Assembly: GCA_003833135.1 (NCBI GenBank)
Contig: QZLH01000009.1
Span: 267,272 to 318,711, forward strand
Direction: 5' to 3'
DNA length: 51,440 nt
Source of the DNA: Oehlia diaphana
Taxonomy: Eukaryota > Glomeromycota > Glomeromycetes > Glomerales > Glomeraceae
The position numbers and the translations under genes were made by a program. This document shows positions 20,641-32,444 of this stretch, piece by piece (the first letter of the stretch is position 1; each line of letters opens with the position of its first letter). The notes below the pieces were generated by a model. That model was not told the DNA's origin, made no database searches, and saw only the letters and a list, made by a program, of their open reading frames with translations.

Positions 20641-22681
20641 AACCGATACGAATAGTGTAGCGTCTGAACTTATCTAGTGAATTTATTAATTGTGGGGCGA
20701 AGTATATTTTAGTTTAAGTGTTTACTGCGTTCGGAATGACCTTAAACTATCATCAATTTGGAGTATTTTAGGGGACTGAGGTGGTACGTAATGACGTTAA
20801 ACAAGTGTAGATTTATTGGTTATACTGTATTATTGGGACGTTATATGAGGATCATTTATGGTAATTGTGACGATAAATATTTGTTGTTCATCATTAATTA
20901 AGATATTCATAGGAAGGATAGGTTCAATACTTTATTTTAGAAATTATTATTATAATTATTATAATTGGTATTTTAATGGGAGATTTATTTTATAATTTAG
21001 TATTACTTCAAAAGATATAAGTATACTTCAAAAATTCGAATAATTTAGGTCAGAAATTAATTAGATTATTACCCTTTTTATTATAATTGGTCGATTCTTT
21101 TTGACTTTTTCTTATGATGAAAAAGAGCTACATTAACTATTTTAATTAATGGATTTATTAAATTATTTAATTTTCGAAATTGATTTTAAGGGAATAATTA
21201 ATTTATAATTTTAGTTTTTGTTATTATTTTATTTTTATAATTTTATGAAGTAAATTCGGAGTATATTAATATTTTATTGTATCTAATAAAGGATTATATT
21301 GTTGTTAGTGGTGGCAACATCATTTAATGATGGGCACTAGTACTACAATAGTATAATAGTCCTTCGTTACACTCCAGACTAATAATAAATTAGAACGTGT
21401 GATATGTGAAAAATTTAGTTTTGCACGGCCCATTATATAATATTTATTTTGGAATTGATTTTTCTTACGGATCAGAATTGAAGCAATTTAAGTAAAATGA
21501 TTTACGATTTGCTGTTTTATTCTTGTTGACTTTTGTCAAGCATCAATTTGTTAGGTGATTGCAAATTTTAGGCGAATTATACATTGGATAATTATATTAT
21601 TTATATACAGTATAATAAAAATAAATAATAAAATATAATGATAAGAAAAAACGTAATGATTAATTTTTTTGATTATTCAGTATAAAAAATGTAATGTTAA
21701 TTAATAGAAAAATGTTATTGAGGCTAGGATAGTTTAATCATAATTCTATCATAATTTAAATAAAAGTAGTTAGTCAATTAAAAAATTTGTTAAAGTCGAT
21801 TAGTCTGATTTGCTAATTTTTGCCAAAACCAGCCACGATATTTTTGGCAATAGCAGGTGATCTGCTATTCCGTTATATTTTTTTAAAAAAATCCTCAATC
21901 CAGATACAGACTCAAGTAAAGATTCTCACACTTCTTAATATATAAAAATGAAAGGTCGTTTTGGTCACACGAATTACCGAAAAAAAAAGGAAATTGTTTA
22001 TTATACAAAAGGGCTAAACCATTTCTAAAATTCATTTTAAGGTAATACAAAACTCTTGGCGGATCATCCTTTACTATGTATAGTATGTTGATTAATAGAT
22101 AATTTTGATAATTTTTAACATATATTTTATTAGTTTACAAGTCTATATGTATAATATATCACTAGGTTTTTGTTGTAAGGCTGGTAGTAGAGAAAAATTA
22201 TTTTTCAAGTACTGTACCTACTGTATTTACTGTATTTGACAAACTTAAAATATATAAATATTGTATCAGACCCATACCATATTATATTGTTCTCTTAACG
22301 TGACCTCATGATGGGACAAATTATTAAAGAAAGAATTAATTATTATCATTGGATCTTAAAAGTAACGATACTAAAAATATAATAGCCAAATGGCTAATAA
22401 ATTATTAGATCATATGTTTCACAAATTTCATAAGGCGTGATCATTTTCCAAAAAAAATCGATGATGATACATGTATCGTAATTATGATAAACCGTGTTAA
22501 TATATTAAAATTAAAGTTTATTAAAAATAAATTTTTAAGGGTATAAGAAATGAAATTATTATTATATATATATATTATAAAATCGTATATTTTTAAATTC
22601 ATATTTTATGTGAGGGAAGTATATCAAAATTTATTCGTTTCAAGTATCGATATAATATACTTTCAGTATAGAGTTATCTTT
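20641..22681. other. AT-rich intergenic DNA
   Basis: No gene recognised. A somewhat less AT-rich patch at about 21300-21440 shows no RNA gene or domain. An inverted pair TTTTTGCCAAAA/TTTTTGGCAA lies at about 21818-21851. Confidence 0.4.
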
Positions 22682-22757
22682 GATAAATTTCAGATTTTCG
22701 AAAATTAATAAAAACAGATGATAAATTTCAGATTTTCGAAAATTAATAAAAACAGAT
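22682..22757. repeat. Exact 38-bp tandem duplication
   Basis: A unit beginning GATAAATTTCAGATTTTCGA and ending AAAACAGAT occurs twice with no mismatch (22682-22719 and 22720-22757), about 170 bp before the F-box gene start. Confidence 0.9.
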
Positions 22758-22837
22758 CATGTGAAATGTTCATTGAATTTCATGTTTGTGTTACAGAATT
22801 TGCGTCATAAATAAGGAGATCCTCAAATTAAAAAAAA

Positions 22838-22918
22838 ATTTTTACATTTCCTCTTTTTTTACGTTTCCTCTTTGTTTATATTTCCACTTTTTTTTACATT
22901 TCCACTTTTTTTTTTTTA
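22838..22918. repeat. Pyrimidine-rich minisatellite in the F-box leader
   Basis: About four degenerate copies of a TTTACATTTCCACTTTTTTT-like unit immediately upstream of the ATG at 22924. It reads through in frame, so the naive open frame extends to 22786 and gives a false Phe-rich N-terminus. Confidence 0.7.
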
Positions 22919-22923
22919 AGAAT

Positions 22924-24597
22924 ATGTCTCAAAATCAAGGTAACATTGCAGTAAATTTACCAGCTGACTGTATATATGAGATTGTACAGTACATTATTCA
23001 TGATATTAAAACGTTACATTCATGTGTCGTTTTAAATAAAGATTATTGTCAAGTTGCTGTACGTATACTTTGGAGAAATCCATTTAAACATGTTAAACAA
23101 GATGAGAATAAAAAGAGTCTCATCTTTCGAACATATTTTTCTTGTCTTGATAATCAAGAAAAAAAGCAGGTCACAACATTCTTTCGTAAATCTGATTTTG
23201 AATTTACGAAACCTTTTATTAATTACCCAAGTTTTCTTCAAGAGTTTGAAATATTTAATATACAAACATCAATGAGATCTTTCCTTTATCAATATTATTC
23301 CGCTCCAGCTACAGAAAATCGAATTAATAGCGTTGTTCATATTCTTAATCCTTTTATGGAAAAATTATTTTTTAATAATCAAAGTAATTTTAAATACTTG
23401 AATGTTGATTTAAATGATGAAAGAAATCAGATAGATATGAGTTCATTTGATGATAAAATTCTTGGTCATGTTTTATCAAATATCAACAAATTCACTTTTG
23501 GTTTTGGATTTAGATTTGATGTAAAAAAGTTGGAAATTTTAAAATTTATTCAAAAGAATGCAACAAAATTTATTAAAATCATTTCTGAATATAATAAAAA
23601 TATAAAACATATTCAATTAATATTTACAAAGAAAGAATTTAAACAACAAAAATTAAAAAAACTTGATAATGAATTTAATAAATTATTAGATATATTAAGT
23701 TCTTTCATTAATTCATTGGATAATTTGAAATCTTTGGAAATGCCTTGTTTTATGAAGGATAAAAATTTTATTAAAAATAATTCTCAATCTTTAACTCATT
23801 TAAAATTATATGAAATACATAATTTTACTATAATTATTAGTATATTGGATCATTGTTCAAATCTGGAAACAATTGAACTTAGTAGTTTTTATTGTAATAA
23901 AAATACTGATCTTTCAGAATTAAATAAACCTATTAAATCAAAATTGAATAATCTAAAGAATTTTCATATTACAATCTCTTATCTTCCTGTTCTTACCTTA
24001 TTCAAAAGAATTATTTTAATGTCAAATAATGATATTAAAACCCTTTATTATGATAAATATATTACTCATTCTAGTATTATTAATATCACAAATTTAATTT
24101 TTCCATTTTGTACAAATATTACTCATCTTTTTATTAGAATATTTCAAAAAGAACTTTGTGCTATCATTACATTTTTGAAAAGTTTAAATCATCTTATTTT
24201 CTTAAAATTGGATTGGGATAATTATCTTAAAATTACTCAAATTACTGAATTGGCTCTTTCATTTTCTTCTTCTTTACAAATTTTGGAAATTTTGGAGATT
24301 GATTCATCTATGATTGTTGTAATATTGAAAGCTTTGTTTCAAAATATGCAATGTGAACTTAAAGAAGTTAGTATTTGTATGGGTTCTTATATTAATGATG
24401 ATATATTAGATACAATTATAGATTATGCTAGAAGTAAAAATTCCTTAAAAGTTTTTAGATACTCAACTATACCTTCATATCGTAATTATTGTTATCAAAA
24501 ACTTTCAAAAGATGTATTAGAAGAAGCCAAGAATTTATTCACAATTGATGATAATCCTGAACCTTTTAAAAGAAGTTTTATTGAACCAATTTACTAA
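22924..24597 (+). CDS. F-box/LRR-like protein
   Basis: A single-exon gene of 557 residues. The ATG at 22924 is chosen because the frame upstream is low-complexity pyrimidine repeat and the next residues, MSQNQGNIAVNLPADCIYEI, enter an F-box directly. The F-box spans about residues 9-50 (LPADCIYEIVQYI, then LHSCVVLNKDYC, then AVRILWRNPF). The remainder (about 250-520) contains leucine-rich segments such as LKLYEI, LETIELSS, LNHLIFLKLDWD and LQILEILEID spaced like degenerate LRRs. F-box proteins are substrate-recognition subunits of SCF ubiquitin ligases, the F-box binding Skp1 and the LRRs the substrate. This family is much expanded in these fungi. No break is seen. The substrate is unknown. 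Confidence 0.85.
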   Translation: MSQNQGNIAVNLPADCIYEIVQYIIHDIKTLHSCVVLNKDYCQVAVRILWRNPFKHVKQDENKKSLIFRTYFSCLDNQEKKQVTTFFRKSDFEFTKPFINYPSFLQEFEIFNIQTSMRSFLYQYYSAPATENRINSVVHILNPFMEKLFFNNQSNFKYLNVDLNDERNQIDMSSFDDKILGHVLSNINKFTFGFGFRFDVKKLEILKFIQKNATKFIKIISEYNKNIKHIQLIFTKKEFKQQKLKKLDNEFNKLLDILSSFINSLDNLKSLEMPCFMKDKNFIKNNSQSLTHLKLYEIHNFTIIISILDHCSNLETIELSSFYCNKNTDLSELNKPIKSKLNNLKNFHITISYLPVLTLFKRIILMSNNDIKTLYYDKYITHSSIINITNLIFPFCTNITHLFIRIFQKELCAIITFLKSLNHLIFLKLDWDNYLKITQITELALSFSSSLQILEILEIDSSMIVVILKALFQNMQCELKEVSICMGSYINDDILDTIIDYARSKNSLKVFRYSTIPSYRNYCYQKLSKDVLEEAKNLFTIDDNPEPFKRSFIEPIY

Positions 24598-25629
24598 TAT
24601 TAGTATATATTGAAAATTATGAAAATTAAATTTATTTGCTTTAGTAAATAGGTTTATATAGATTTTTTGAGAATTTGTCATTGCAGATTTATTACCTCAT
24701 ATTAAATAAAAGATAAATTATAAAATAAATTGGCAATGTAACCTTATAAAAGTGTTTCATTCTCATATGGTCACCTTAAATTATCGTTTTCTTTATTTAC
24801 GAAGAATTTTGTCAACAAATAAAAGGAATAATGATGAAACTTTTATAAATTTAACGTTAATATTCTCTGTATTTTTACGTTAGTAAGTTAAAAGAGAGCA
24901 AATGTGTTAAACTCTTAAATCAGATTTGATTTTTTACGAGTGAAGTCAGTATAATAATTAACCTGGGGATCTTAGACGAAGCGTGGTATCTCATATTTTC
25001 TTTAACAATGCATTTCTCAACTCTATAAAAAAATCTTGTAACTACAACTTAATAGCCATATCAGCCAAGTGGTGCGAAACGGTTGGTTACAATTCCGGGG
25101 TCAAGTGTAATCGAAAAGAAGTGTTTTGGAACACCATTTGATTTGTCTCTATTAGACAATTATAACGAGCTGTGTTGCATCTTTCTACAATCACTAGATG
25201 TCACATCAGAAAAAATCTGGTTTATCAATAAAACGAAAAGTCTAAGACAAAAATGTTTGTAAGTATCTTACCATTTACAAAGAAATTAATGATATAATAT
25301 ATAATAAAAAATATAATAAAATTTTTAAAATTTCTAGACTTCCTTCACATAAACAGTATGGCAGCAGTTATGACAAGTGATCTAAATGCATGACAACAAA
25401 TCAAATGATTGTTCGTGTGTCATTTGTGTCATTAGTGTCTTCTGGCCCATTATTACATTAAACTTAAATTTAGCTAAATTTTTAAATGACCAGGGCCATT
25501 CAGAAGAGGTTGTTAATCATTTCTTCCATTACCGCACTGCCGATTCTAGTAAATACATTAAGCGAAGTACTTATATACGAGTGTTATTTTCGAGTAATAT
25601 CTTCTATATTAGTAATTTCATAATATTCT
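24598..25629. other. Intergenic DNA, no gene recognised
   Basis: AT-rich. A tRNA-like look at about 25058-25110 was considered and rejected. An open frame at 25386-25634 shows no domain. Confidence 0.4.
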
Positions 25630-25806
25630 CTTGATGTATCAGAAATTCGATATAACGAATCATAAGTAAAATCTTGATATATCAGAATTGTATAATTAAT
25701 TTAACCTCGATATATATATATCGGAACTCTTGATATAACGGATCTTTGACAAATTTTACTAATGGAACGGATGGTTCCATTATATACTGTAGAATTTCAC
25801 TGTGTA
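25630..25806. mobile_element. Possible DNA-transposon terminal region
   Basis: Repeated CTTGATATA(AC/TC)-type motifs (about 25631, 25672, 25732) lead to GGTTCCATTATATACTGTAG and then AATTTCACTGTGT. Arrays of ATATAACGGA-like motifs ending near TACTGTAGAA are typical of Tigger-like termini. No transposase or opposite end identified. Confidence 0.25.
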
Positions 25807-26993
25807 TAACTTATATATCAAATAATCCGGTATTAAATTCTAACGCAAATTAAGTGATCTTTTTATGGTATAATCTCTCGCTAATAACCATGATACCTAT
25901 CTCTCAGTATACAAAAACGTACCTCTCAGTTTACAAAAGTGTATACTATTGAACCATTAAATATTATTCTAATCGTAGTAATTTTGAATATTTATCGACG
26001 AGAGCAAATTAAATAAACGGATTTAGATAGATTCCGAGGAAACCAAGTAATTTTATTGACTATATTTGGGACGAGACAGCATGCGGATCAAAACTGATAA
26101 TGGAAAAGTTGTAAATGCATTTTTACAACTCTTTTTCACGATATTTGTTTATTATTCACATGGATAGAAGAATTAAGGGTTTTATGACAAATTTTAAATG
26201 GGTAGATTAAAAATAATTTTTTAAATTGCAAAATTAGATAGTAACATTTATAAATTAATTTTGATCTGATAGTCCGTGAATGGCGTGATCTATATATAAT
26301 AATTCAATACTTTCGTCAGTAAACTGGCTAATAATCAATTAGATAAATTATCGCAGGAGAACTTAATTCTTTAAAAGTTCTTACTAGACAGAATTTCGAT
26401 TAATTTATTAAGATCGTGAACATATATTCTGTTGAACTTATTGTATTGAGAAAAATATAGGCGATTACTGCGGATACGATTACAAATATACGATTTTTTT
26501 TAAACCACCTCAAAAATAATTTTAGATGGGTCAATTAAAGTCTTAAATAACTTCAAAATAAAAAAAAAATTTTTTTATTTAAAAACTTATCCAGATAAAA
26601 AAAAGGCTAATAATAAATATAAATAATAAATAACTTTTAAATATAAAGAATAACAAATTTAAAATTACTTGTTTGTTTGCAACCAATTTTAAGTTCTCTT
26701 AATGTTTAATAAACAAGCTAATTTAAGATTTTTTACCAATAATTTTATTTATCATGATATCAGAATAATCAAGCATTTCTCTTTCTAACGTAGTTGAGCG
26801 TTTCTTTTTAACATAAAGATAAGATATTTTATATATATATATTTTTGTTTATTTGATTCTACCATAAAAATTTCCACTAGGATATTAAAAAGTAAATAAA
26901 AATATAAACTAAGTTAAATAAAAAATTTTTAAATATTATCTTTAAATTTATTAAATAATATTCTGATTATTCTCGAAAAAACCTACTAATAAT
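25807..26993. other. AT-rich intergenic DNA
   Basis: No gene. A hairpin AGTTGTAAA-TGCATT-TTTACAACT lies at about 26109-26132. Imperfect CTCTCAGTWTACAAAA units repeat at about 25903-25940. Confidence 0.4.
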
Positions 26994-29539
26994 TTAAGAC
27001 TCATCATTCAAATTATCTTCTTCTTGATTAATTTCATTGAGATCTATTATAAGAAATTTAACAAAATTAGACGAATTAGACGAGAAAACTATTAATAAAA
27101 TAACAATATTATTTTACCTGATTCGCTAAATTGTACGTCAAAACATTCTGAAACTATAAATTAAATAACAACATGATGTTAAAATAAAATATAATTTATA
27201 AATACAAAAAGTATCGATGATTATACTTACTTAGATTTGCTGATGATACTGATGGTTCATCATCTATTATTAAAAAAGATTGGAATATTGTTAAAACTTG
27301 AATTAGAATTTTTCATGATTAAAATTGATTTACCTGAAATAACTTGAAATGATGATAGATCTAATGAATCTACTGGTTCTGGAAGATTTTTGAAATTTAA
27401 AAGTCTACTTGTATAGATCACTTGAGGATGAGTTTTAATACTTTCAGACTTATTTTCATTTGATCTGTTTTTAAATTTTATTTCTCTAATTTTATCATAT
27501 TCCTTCATTTGAGAATAAATTTCATCATTATCAAATCTTGTTTTATCCCATATTTTTAATATTTGATACNNNNNNNNNNNNNNNNNNNNNNNNNNNNNNN
27601 NNNNNNNNNNNNNNNNNNNNNNNNNNNNNNNNNNNNNNNNNNNNNNNNNNNNNNNNNNNNNNNNNNNNNNNNNNNNNNNNNNNNNNNNNNNNNNNNNNNN
27701 NNNNNNNNNNNNNNNNNNNNNNNNNNNNNNNNNNNNNNNNNNNNNNNNNNNNNNNNNNNNNNNNNNNNNNNNNNNNNNNNNNNNNNNNNNNNNNNNNNNN
27801 NNNNNNNNNNNNNNNNNNNNNNNNNNNNNNNNNNNNNNNNNNNNNNNNNNNNNNNNNNNNNNNNNNNNNNNNNNNNNNNNNNNNNNNNNNNNNNNNNNNN
27901 NNNNNNNNNNNNNNNNNNNNNNNNNNNNNNNNNNNNNNNNNNNNNNNNNNNNNNNNNNNNNNNNNNNNNNNNNNNNNNNNNNNNNNNNNNNNNNNNNNNN
28001 NNNNNNNNNNNNNNNNNNNNNNNNNNNNNNNNNNNNNNNNNNNNNNNNNNNNNNNNNNNNNNNNNNNNNNNNNNNNNNNNNNNNNNNNNNNNNNNNNNNN
28101 NNNNCTTATTTTCATTTGATCTGTTTTTAAATTTTATTTCTCTAATTTTATCATATTCCTTCATTTGAGAATAAATTTCATCATTATCAAATCTTGTTTT
28201 ATCCCATATTTTTAATATTTGATACAATTCTTTAGCAGATGGTCTATTTTCTACTTTAGCATCCCAACATTTCATAATTAAGCCTACAAGGAATTTTGGA
28301 ATATGATCAGAAATTTTTGGTCTAAGTCCTTTACATATTTTAACAGCTAAAATATGATCATGAGGAATATCATTAAAAGGAATTTCTTCAGAAAGGTACT
28401 CATTCATAATTATTCCAAATGAATAAATATCAGCTGCTTTTGTATATTGATATCCACGTAAAACTTCTGGTGCCATATAAGGCAATACTCCATAAACTCC
28501 TTCTTTTTTATCTGATTTCTCTTTATTATTTGCTGGTTGACACATTCCTAAATCACTTATATACATAGACCCACTTTCCAATATATTACCTGAATGAAAA
28601 TCTTTATGGACTTTTTCAGCATTATGGATACCTAACAGTCCATTTGCAATTCTTGATAAATAAAAAAGTTTTATATTATCATTGGACTCATTTAAATAGA
28701 AATTTCTTAAATTTCCATTTTCACAATAAAATAAAACCATCATATAATCTTTGGTATTTGGATCTTGTGTTATTCCATGGCAGAAAACAATATCCTGAAA
28801 ATAAATCTGAAGATGAGATTTGATCTAATAATTAAAAATTTTTTATAAAAATCAAAATTTAATGAAAATTATAATGTGAATTTAAATATAACATGATAAA
28901 TTAATTTTTTATTTAGTTACCTCATTTAAAAAATCTTTACTAATTTCAGAAGAATTATCCAAACTTTTTAATGCAACTTTTTTGCCTGTGTATCGGTGCC
29001 ATTTTTGATTTTCAATATCCCAATAACCAATATATCCTTCAGGCCATTCAGCTGAATAAATTTTACCAAAGCCTCCTCTGGTAATATAAGTGACATTTTG
29101 AAATTTCTCATAAGGTATCCATTCAAGACATTTAAGATAATGTACAGCATTAAGTTGTGAATATTGTATTAATTCATCAATATCTTTATTTCCACTAGTC
29201 CAATTTTTAAAATTTTCCTTAAATCTTTTAGCATTACAATGTTGACACCAAAATACTCCTGTACCAGGCTCATTACATTCTCCACATGTACCATATACTT
29301 CTTTTCTTTTTTCTATATCGTCCATATAGATTACTCTAACATCAATCTCTTCTGATTTGGTAACAGAATTAATAACATGAAACTAAATAAATGATTAAAA
29401 TATATTTTATACCGTATAGTAATTATTAAAGTGAAATTGCATTTACATGATATTCATCCCAATCAACATTTTTCCATAAATTTATTGGCTTTCCCTTGGA
29501 TGTTTTATTCGAAATTTCCATACTAGTATTACTTGGCAT
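26994..29539 (-). CDS. Tyrosine-kinase-like protein kinase with N-terminal Cys motif (6 exons)
   Basis: Exons are 29539-29447, 29382-28921, 28824-28105 continued at 27448-27334 (across a false gap), 27263-27231, 27153-27118 and 27043-26994. All junctions are GT-AG and keep frame, giving 502 residues. The first exon, MPSNTSMEISNKTSKGKP..., joins in frame to the Cys motif C64/C67/C77/C80 (CGEC...CQHC), zinc-ribbon-like. The kinase domain starts near 120. It has the glycine loop GGFGKIY (134-140), the VALK lysine K170, HKDFHSGN with catalytic D260 (HRD altered to HKD), SDLG with D276 (DFG altered to DLG) and APE at 303-305. It is probably active. This type is vastly expanded in arbuscular mycorrhizal fungi. 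The last acceptor has an in-frame alternative at 27088 that adds 15 residues. Confidence 0.85.
27449..28225. repeat. 121-bp exact duplication flanking a 535-N gap
   Basis: 27449-27569 and 28105-28225 are identical base for base, on either side of N at 27570-28104. Collapsing them restores an uninterrupted kinase exon, so they look like overlapping contig ends that were not merged. Confidence 0.9.
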
Positions 29540-31781
29540 ATCTTTTTCAACAATTTCACACTTATCAATTACGAAATAAATGTGTTAATTACAATAATTT
29601 TAGTTAAATGTGTAGTACTGTTATTTACTTTATAATAAATGAAAATTATCAAACCAAATTTATTGAACGTAAAGTTATTTATTTATGCATCCTGCACATC
29701 TGAGGCTAAAATTTGTTACCATCGTTACCAATCAAATTTAACGATTTTTTCAGCCGCACATTTTTTTTATTGTCATTACCTAATTGAAACATTGTGAAAA
29801 CATTTAGATAAATAAGGTATCATTGTTGACGAATTTTTTTTATACTATTTAAAGACTGGTATTATATTTCTATAAATTTTAAAATCATAAACTTTGTGCT
29901 TTCGATACACTTTAGTTGTAACATGTAATGGTTTTATAATTATTTAAACATTAATTTAGAAAAAAATAAAATAGGTAATAAAATATAATTATTGTGGATA
30001 CAATCATACACGAAAAAAAAGTTCACGAAATTCATGAATTACGCCAATCGTATAGGCATATCGTATAGGTATATCAAGTTTTGCCAATTCCAAATTTAAT
30101 TTGACACTAAATTCTAACAGATGAAAGCATTCTTGTTATAAAGCAAATTTAGTTAATCATTATTTAAGAATATTAACGTTCATTTAAAAATTAACATTTA
30201 TACGATAAACATTATAAAAATATATTAAAACTTTTATTATTTTCATATTTTCCTGAAATCTTGTTAAGCTATATAACAAACAATAATATGCATTTTAATC
30301 ACTAATAAAAAATACAATTTTACTTCACTTAGATTTTACTAACAAAATTAAATAATATTAAAAAGTTGAAATTTATAAAAGCCAATAAAAAAATAATTTA
30401 ACTAAAAAATCAAAAAAAAAAAAGATATGAATTCTTTTTTTATTTTGAAAGAATTAGTAATCGCGTTCAAGATTCAGTTTATTATTATAGTACATCTGTA
30501 CTTTACATACAATAGAATAGAATTTTTAATGGTTTGAAATAATAATTTTTTTTTTTATTATTATATGTGACAATTATTTCAAAAATTAACGTTAACATAT
30601 ATATTTAAATCGTTTCTTTTCATGCCGCTTTGAATTTTTTTTTTTAGAAAAAAAAAATGCCATCGTCATTGACAGTATTATGTCAAATCAAATCAAAGAG
30701 GATTCATTAATTGTTTGGTGAACCATATGGTTTCGCCAGATACATACAAAAATTTTCATTATAGGTTTTATAAACCCATTATATTTACATGATTTAAATA
30801 TTAAAAATTATGCATTGATATATGGAAAATGCATTCTTAATAGTGAATCATAATTACAAGATAAATAAAATAGGCTAGTATCATAACTTGTAATTTAAAA
30901 ATTTCTTATTATTAACATTAAGGTTTTGTCTTATATGGAGCTATTTAAACTCTCTGTTATGACTAAGTTAACTTGTATGATAATAAATTTTAGGAGTATA
31001 ATTAATAATTATTAGGAACGTATAAACTTAGTCTAAGTTCTAATAAATTTTTGGTGCAAATTATTGTGGAATTTTTTTATATATCAAAATTTAACTTTGA
31101 TTTTTTTAATAGTACACTAACTTGACATCACTCTTTGGTAACAGCAAACATATTGTATAAAGTATCTACTAGGACCCGATCAATAAATGTATAGGTAACA
31201 AGATCATTGCTTAGTCACATGCTGTTTTAACCATTGGATTTGCGTAAAATTAATGATATTTTTTACTAGCTAATGTTATATTTTTATTTTCTTATTTTCG
31301 TAGAATTTTGAAAAGTCATATATTACAATTGCTAATTATTTTATAACATTTAACGTAGCGATGATAATATGCAAAAGTTAATAGGGCATGAAAAAAAAGT
31401 ACTATGATGGATATTTTTCCTTAGATGATATTATTAAAAAATTGAAACTATTTGTTGTAAATAAATGCGAGAAAATTGATCAAATGATTTTTTTATAAAA
31501 TATAATATTATAAAGTCACATGATTAGATTGCTTATTTTTGGGCAATTTATGAAGTCACACGTTGAATTTGCTTATAAAGATCTATTATAAAACTTTGAC
31601 CTTTCTCGTTACCTATATATCATATACAGTATGTATTGCTCGAGGTCCTTATCTACATTTTTTTATAGGGTAAAATTAAATCATTATGCGACTCAAAAAA
31701 ATTTAATACCATTTCAATATGGAATTTCTACCAACCATTTTTAGTTTATCATTAGTAATACGTTAAAAATTATGGGATTTG
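29540..31781. other. AT-rich intergenic DNA
   Basis: No gene seen. Two similar blocks, AAGTCACATGATTAGATTGC and AAGTCACACGTTGAATTTGC, lie about 40 bp apart at 31513-31575. The sequence includes the upstream region of the kinase gene. Confidence 0.4.
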
Positions 31782-31915
31782 TTAATAATCGATCGTAAAA
31801 AGTTTTAAATTTATTTTTTTATTAATCGTTCGTAAGAGTGTCTTAAATTTATTTTTTTTATTAATCGTTCGTAAAAGTGTCTTTAAAATTATTTTTTTAT
31901 TAATCGTACATAAAA
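31782..31915. repeat. Minisatellite, about 40-bp unit, 3.5 copies
   Basis: The unit TATTAATCGTTCGTAAAAGT, followed by an AAATTTATTTTTTT tail, repeats at about 31782, 31820, 31860 and 31900 with scattered differences. Confidence 0.75.
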
Positions 31916-32219
31916 TTGGTTTACAAAGTAAAAGTATTTTTATTATTAATTTATTATAAATTATAATGAATTTTTTTTATTTAATTATATTGGCCAACGC
32001 TTGACTTACTGCTTTGAACGACTTTTTTTTTTAAAAAAAAAGGTTTTACAAAAAAAAAAAAAAATCTTCAGTCGGATGTTTAGCATCCATCGAATTATCC
32101 ATTATCTTAATAAAAAAAAAAAATTTTTTAAAAAAAATACGTTTAAAATTAGTATTATATAAAAAACTGCATGTAAAATTAAAATTTATTTTTTTAATAA
32201 AAATATTTATAATTATTAA
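31916..32219. other. Homopolymer-rich spacer
   Basis: Long A and T runs. No gene. Confidence 0.4.
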
Positions 32220-32444
32220 GGTTCATACTCCGAGGAACAAATCGATCAAAAAGAAGTTTATGAGTTAAAAGGCCAAAACTTATGATCTAAAAATAACGAA
32301 AAAACGGTCGGTAAAATTAATCGAAAAACCAATGATCGACCGTTACCATCTCGTGACTACCGCGAAGATATAATAAAATTGGATTATAAGTCTGGTTTTA
32401 AAAAATTAAATATCTTAATCATTAACGAGCAAACGTTTGTATAA
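32220..32444 (+). pseudogene. Coding-like remnant with one stop, unassigned
   Basis: A 75-codon frame with a single internal TGA reads GSYSEEQIDQKEVYELKGQN, then KTVGKINRKTNDRPLPSRDY, then REDIIKLDYKSGFKKLNI. It is preceded by an acceptor-like TTATTAAG. The composition is hydrophilic and unlike the noise around it. Family not recognised. Confidence 0.3.

Noticed and set aside
23032..23275. Extra frames on both strands within the F-box gene
   Set aside because: Shadows of the F-box coding sequence.
25058..25110. tRNA- or SINE-like sequence (GCCAAGTGGTG with GGTTACAATTCC about 30 nt on)
   Set aside because: The B-box is degenerate and no acceptor or anticodon stem can be built, so I do not call an RNA gene.
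27538..28168. Open frames running through the second N gap
   Set aside because: Artefacts of undetermined bases inside the kinase gene.
31782..31915. CRISPR-like array
   Set aside because: Units are contiguous degenerate tandem repeats with no unique spacers, in a eukaryotic context.
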